From Burkholderiales bacterium (GTDB taxonomy: Bacteria > Pseudomonadota > Gammaproteobacteria > Burkholderiales > Casimicrobiaceae), in the NCBI GenBank assembly GCA_017880805.1, contig JADGRP010000127.1:1-38271 (forward strand): DNA of 38,271 nucleotides, in the 5' to 3' direction. The stretch's first letter is position 1. Every line of letters begins with the position of its first letter. A program made the translations under genes and the position numbers. The notes under the pieces were generated by a model. It saw nothing but the letters and a program-made list of their open reading frames with translations. It was not told the DNA's origin and did no database searches. Positions 35,537 through 38,271 of the stretch are shown here, piece after piece.

Positions 35537-36781
35537 ATGGCTACCGCAACCGTACAGCGCAGGGCAAGAGCACCTCAGCGAAAAGAGGTCAAGGAATACA
35601 CCTTTCTCTGGGAAGGCTTCGACCGGAGCAACCGCAACGTCCGCGGAGAAGTGAAGGCGGCTTCGGAGACGGTCGTTACCAGCAATTTGCGGCGGCAGGG
35701 AATCCGCATCACCAAGCTCCGCCGGCAGTCTTTTCGCGGTGGTCGCCGCGTCAGCGAGAAGGACATCACGTTCTTCACCCGCCAGCTCGCGACCATGCTC
35801 AAGGCGGGAGTGCCGTTGCTGCAGGCATTCGAAATCGTGGCCCGCGGGAACAGCAACGGGCGCTTTGCGCGTTTGATGATGGATATCAAGGGCCGGGTCG
35901 AAGCTGGCTCCAGCTTGTCCCAGGCATTTCGAGAGCATCCCGCGCAATTCGACTCGTTGTACTGCAACCTGGTCAACGCCGGAGAAACGGCCGGTATGCT
36001 CGATGGCATTCTGGAACGGCTGGCGACCTACAAGGAAAAGATTCTCGCCATCAAGGCCAAGATCAAGTCCGCGCTGTTCTACCCCATTTCGGTTGTTGTC
36101 GTGGCGATCGTCGTGATCTGGGTCATCATGATCTGGGTCATTCCGGCATTCAAGCAGGTCTTCACAAGCTTCGGCGCCAACCTTCCCGCACCGACGTTGA
36201 TCGTGATGGGCATATCTGATTTCTTCGTCTCTTACTGGTGGTTGATTGCGGCGGTCGTCGGCGGCTCGATCTTCGGATTCTTCTTCATGCTTCGCCGCTC
36301 GCAGACATTCCGTTACACGGTCGACCGCATCTCCCTGAAGCTCCCTGTCATCGGCGCAATCCTCGAGAAGGCGACCATCGCCCGGTGGACGAGAACGCTG
36401 GCGACGATGTTCGCCGCAGGCGTGCCACTGGTCGAGTCGCTCGATGCGGTCGCGGGCGCGGCGGGAAATGCGGTCTATGCCGCCGGCACGCGCCGGATAC
36501 AGACGGAAGTCAGCACTGGAACGAGCCTGACCAATTCCATGCATAACACCGGCCTGTTCCCGACCATGGTGCTGCAGATGACGCAGATTGGCGAGGAATC
36601 GGGTTCGCTCGACGGCATGCTGTCCAAGGTTGCCGATTTTTTCGAACGCGAGGTCGATGATGCGGTCGCGGCGCTTTCGAGCCTGCTTGAGCCAATCATC
36701 ATCGTCTTTCTGGGCGTGGTGATCGGGGGCCTGGTCGTCGCAATGTACCTGCCGATCTTCAAGCTCGGCGCTGTCGTCTGA
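35537..36781 (+). CDS. pilC: Type IV pilus inner-membrane platform protein PilC
   Basis: This 414-residue inner-membrane protein organises the pilus base and contacts PilB and PilT. Two T2SS-F domains are clear: FTRQLATMLKAGVPLLQAFEIVA (about 76-98) with its long helical partner, and WTRTLATMFAAGVPLVESLDAVAGAAGN in the second half. Three membrane segments follow the family pattern (VVVVAIVVIWVIMIWVIPAF; WWLIAAVVGGSIFGFFFML; IIIVFLGVVIGGLVVAMYLPIF at the end). The basic N-terminus (QRRARAPQRKEVKEYTFLWEG) is usual. It follows pilB closely and precedes pilD by 179 bases. Confidence 0.95.
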   Translation: MATATVQRRARAPQRKEVKEYTFLWEGFDRSNRNVRGEVKAASETVVTSNLRRQGIRITKLRRQSFRGGRRVSEKDITFFTRQLATMLKAGVPLLQAFEIVARGNSNGRFARLMMDIKGRVEAGSSLSQAFREHPAQFDSLYCNLVNAGETAGMLDGILERLATYKEKILAIKAKIKSALFYPISVVVVAIVVIWVIMIWVIPAFKQVFTSFGANLPAPTLIVMGISDFFVSYWWLIAAVVGGSIFGFFFMLRRSQTFRYTVDRISLKLPVIGAILEKATIARWTRTLATMFAAGVPLVESLDAVAGAAGNAVYAAGTRRIQTEVSTGTSLTNSMHNTGLFPTMVLQMTQIGEESGSLDGMLSKVADFFEREVDDAVAALSSLLEPIIIVFLGVVIGGLVVAMYLPIFKLGAVV

Positions 36782-36960
36782 GATCTTGAGAAAGCCCGGA
36801 CGTGGCGCCGTGCCGGCATCGCGGCGCCGCGTCCTCTTCGACGTTGCGGTCCCGCGCCGGCGGCGCGCCCTTCCTTCGGCGCATCGTAAAGTGCATGGCC
36901 CGGCGTGTTCCGCCGCCGGCGCCGGTTCGCGTGGCTGAGATCTCGTCCCTTCCGTAAGCC

Positions 36961-37806
36961 GTGTCATTCGAACTCATTACCCTGCTCATCGTCGCCGGTG
37001 TCGTCGGTCTTTGCATCGGCAGCTTTTTAAACGTCGTCATCCACCGCCTTCCGCGAATGCTGGAACAGGGCTGGCGGGTGCAGTGCGCCGAGCTCTCAGG
37101 CGAGGCAACACCACCGGCGGCGCGCTACGACCTCATCGTCCCACGATCGCGGTGTCCCGCGTGCGGTCATCGGATCGGCGCGCTCGAGAACATCCCCGTC
37201 ATCAGCTACCTCTTTCTGCGCGGTCATTGCCGTGCCTGCAACGCGCCGATCTCGGCGCGCTATCCGATCGTGGAAATGTTGACGGCCGCATTGACGGTCG
37301 CGGCGATAGTGCGTTTCGGCGCGACGCCGGCCGGCATTGCCGCAAGCGTGTTCCTGTGGACGCTGTTGGCGTTGACGTTCATCGATTTCGATACGCAACT
37401 TCTTCCCGATAACGTTACCTTGCCTCTGCTTTGGGCCGGCCTGTTCGCGAACATCTATGGAGCGGTTCCCTCGGTCACGCTTCGCGATGCCGTGATCGGA
37501 GCCATCGCCGGTTACCTCGTGCTGTGGGTGATCTATTGGGCATTCAAATTGATCCGGGGCAAGGAAGGCATGGGTTACGGCGACTTCAAATTGCTAGCGG
37601 CGCTCGGTGCGTGGCTCGGCTGGCAGATGCTTCCGTTGATCGTGCTGTTGTCTTCGGTCGTCGGTGCAGCAATCGGCATCAGCCTGGTAGTGTTCAAAGG
37701 ACGCAATCACCAGATTCCGCTGGCGTTCGGTCCCTATCTCGCGATTGCCGGCGGGATTGCGCTCTTTTTCGGCAGGCCCTTGGTCGCGCTCTACCTTCCG
37801 GGCTAA
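36961..37806 (+). CDS. pilD: Prepilin leader peptidase/N-methyltransferase PilD
   Basis: This 281-residue membrane aspartic protease cleaves prepilins and methylates the new N-terminus. The cytoplasmic zinc loop has two Cys pairs (CPACGHRIG and CRACNAPIS), as in classic bifunctional enzymes. The two catalytic aspartates are in DFDTQLLPD and in the GxGD-type motif GMGYGDFKLLAALG. About eight membrane helices are visible. The start is GTG at 36961. The 179 bases after pilC hold no gene and no clear terminator. Confidence 0.94.
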   Translation: MSFELITLLIVAGVVGLCIGSFLNVVIHRLPRMLEQGWRVQCAELSGEATPPAARYDLIVPRSRCPACGHRIGALENIPVISYLFLRGHCRACNAPISARYPIVEMLTAALTVAAIVRFGATPAGIAASVFLWTLLALTFIDFDTQLLPDNVTLPLLWAGLFANIYGAVPSVTLRDAVIGAIAGYLVLWVIYWAFKLIRGKEGMGYGDFKLLAALGAWLGWQMLPLIVLLSSVVGAAIGISLVVFKGRNHQIPLAFGPYLAIAGGIALFFGRPLVALYLPG

Positions 37807-37810
37807 ACGC

Positions 37811-38271
37811 GTGGCCTACGTCGTCGGCATGACGGGCGGCATCGGCAGCGGCAAAACGGAGGTCGCAAAGGCCTTCAGCGCATTGGGCGTCGAAGTCGCG
37901 GATGCCGATGTGATTTCGCATCGCCTTTCGATGCGTGGACAAGCCGGACACGCCGCGATCGCCGCCGCATTCGATCCTGGAGTGCTACTTGCGTCCGGCG
38001 AACTGGATCGGGCAGAGCTTCGCCGCCGCGTCTTTGGCGATCCGGTGGTGCGAGCGCGGCTCGAGGCCGCCCTGCACCCTTTGATCCGGAGCGAGATCCA
38101 TCGAGAGATGGCCGCGTGGAGCGGCGTTTACGGCATGCTGGTCGTGCCCTTGCTTATCGAGCGCGGCGGCCTCGCCAACCGGGTGGACAGGGTTCTGGTG
38201 GTCGATTGCCCCGAGGACGAGCAGATTCGCCGGGTCGTCGCCCGCAGCGGGCTTTCGACTGCGGAGGTCCG
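37811..38271 (+). CDS. coaE: Dephospho-CoA kinase, 5' part, cut by the window end
   Basis: The first 153 codons of CoaE, which phosphorylates dephospho-CoA in the last step of CoA synthesis. The P-loop GMTGGIGSGKT is at residues 6-16, followed by DADVISHRL (the usual DAD motif), LHPLIRSEIHREM, VVPLLIE and VLVVDCPEDEQIRRVVARSG. The start is GTG, four bases after pilD ends. The reading frame is open to the last base, so the true end lies outside the window. pilB-pilC-pilD-coaE is a conserved proteobacterial order. Confidence 0.94.
   Translation, partial: MAYVVGMTGGIGSGKTEVAKAFSALGVEVADADVISHRLSMRGQAGHAAIAAAFDPGVLLASGELDRAELRRRVFGDPVVRARLEAALHPLIRSEIHREMAAWSGVYGMLVVPLLIERGGLANRVDRVLVVDCPEDEQIRRVVARSGLSTAEV

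Noticed and set aside
35339-36967. 542-codon open frame on the - strand
   Set aside because: It is the complement of pilC and the end of pilB, with no domain of its own.

Overview
The window is a piece of a high-GC betaproteobacterial chromosome, probably Burkholderiales or a relative. That placement is inferred from gene order: rpsP-rimM-trmD-rplS beside ffh with a divergent CcsA-like gene and a CorC-type gene, pilB-pilC-pilD-coaE, rsmI divergent from lpoA-yraN-SIS-dolP, and a urt/ure urea block. Almost all of it is coding. I see no tRNA, rRNA, CRISPR array, prophage or insertion sequence.

Layout. (1) 1-8357, + strand: a periplasmic amino-acid-type binding protein, a MarR regulator with a probably leaderless mRNA, an FMN azoreductase, and a tripartite RND efflux operon in the unusual order outer-membrane channel, adaptor, pump. 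(2) 8358-20010, - strand: a complete urea unit. ureD-A-B-C-E-F-G encodes the nickel urease and its assembly factors, followed by urtA-B-C-D-E for the high-affinity urea ABC importer. A good sigma-54 type -24/-12 site lies before urtA. A second, perfect one lies behind urtE, pointing back into the operon with no recognisable gene to drive. (3) 20052-20195: a short orphan C-terminal fragment resembling the diiron epoxidase BoxB. (4) 20201-24600: rsmI divergent from lpoA, yraN, a SIS-domain isomerase with the GmhA metal ligands, dolP and the heptose adenylyltransferase; this is an envelope and LPS module. (5) 24715-25796: a rhodanese, TusA-like and thioredoxin-like sulfur trio. (6) 25793-27580, - strand: a membrane protein fusing a J-like domain without HPD, an RDD-like domain and a TPR-like tail. 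(7) 27833-31444, - strand: rplS, trmD, rimM, rpsP and ffh, with a clear promoter and terminator. (8) 31521-38271, + strand: a CcsA-like protein, a CorC-type CBS protein, pilB, pilC, pilD and the start of coaE, which is cut by the window end.

How the genes work together. UrtABCDE imports urea and UreABC hydrolyses it to ammonia, so the middle block is a nitrogen-scavenging unit, and sigma-54/NtrC control would fit. The pil genes supply the assembly ATPase, platform protein and prepilin peptidase for type IV pili, but no pilin gene is present. The SIS isomerase and the heptose adenylyltransferase are two steps of ADP-heptose synthesis. The most interesting second-look items are the orphan sigma-54 promoter, the J-like/RDD/TPR fusion protein, the BoxB-like remnant, the extra loop in UreC, and GmhA active-site residues at the diaA locus.
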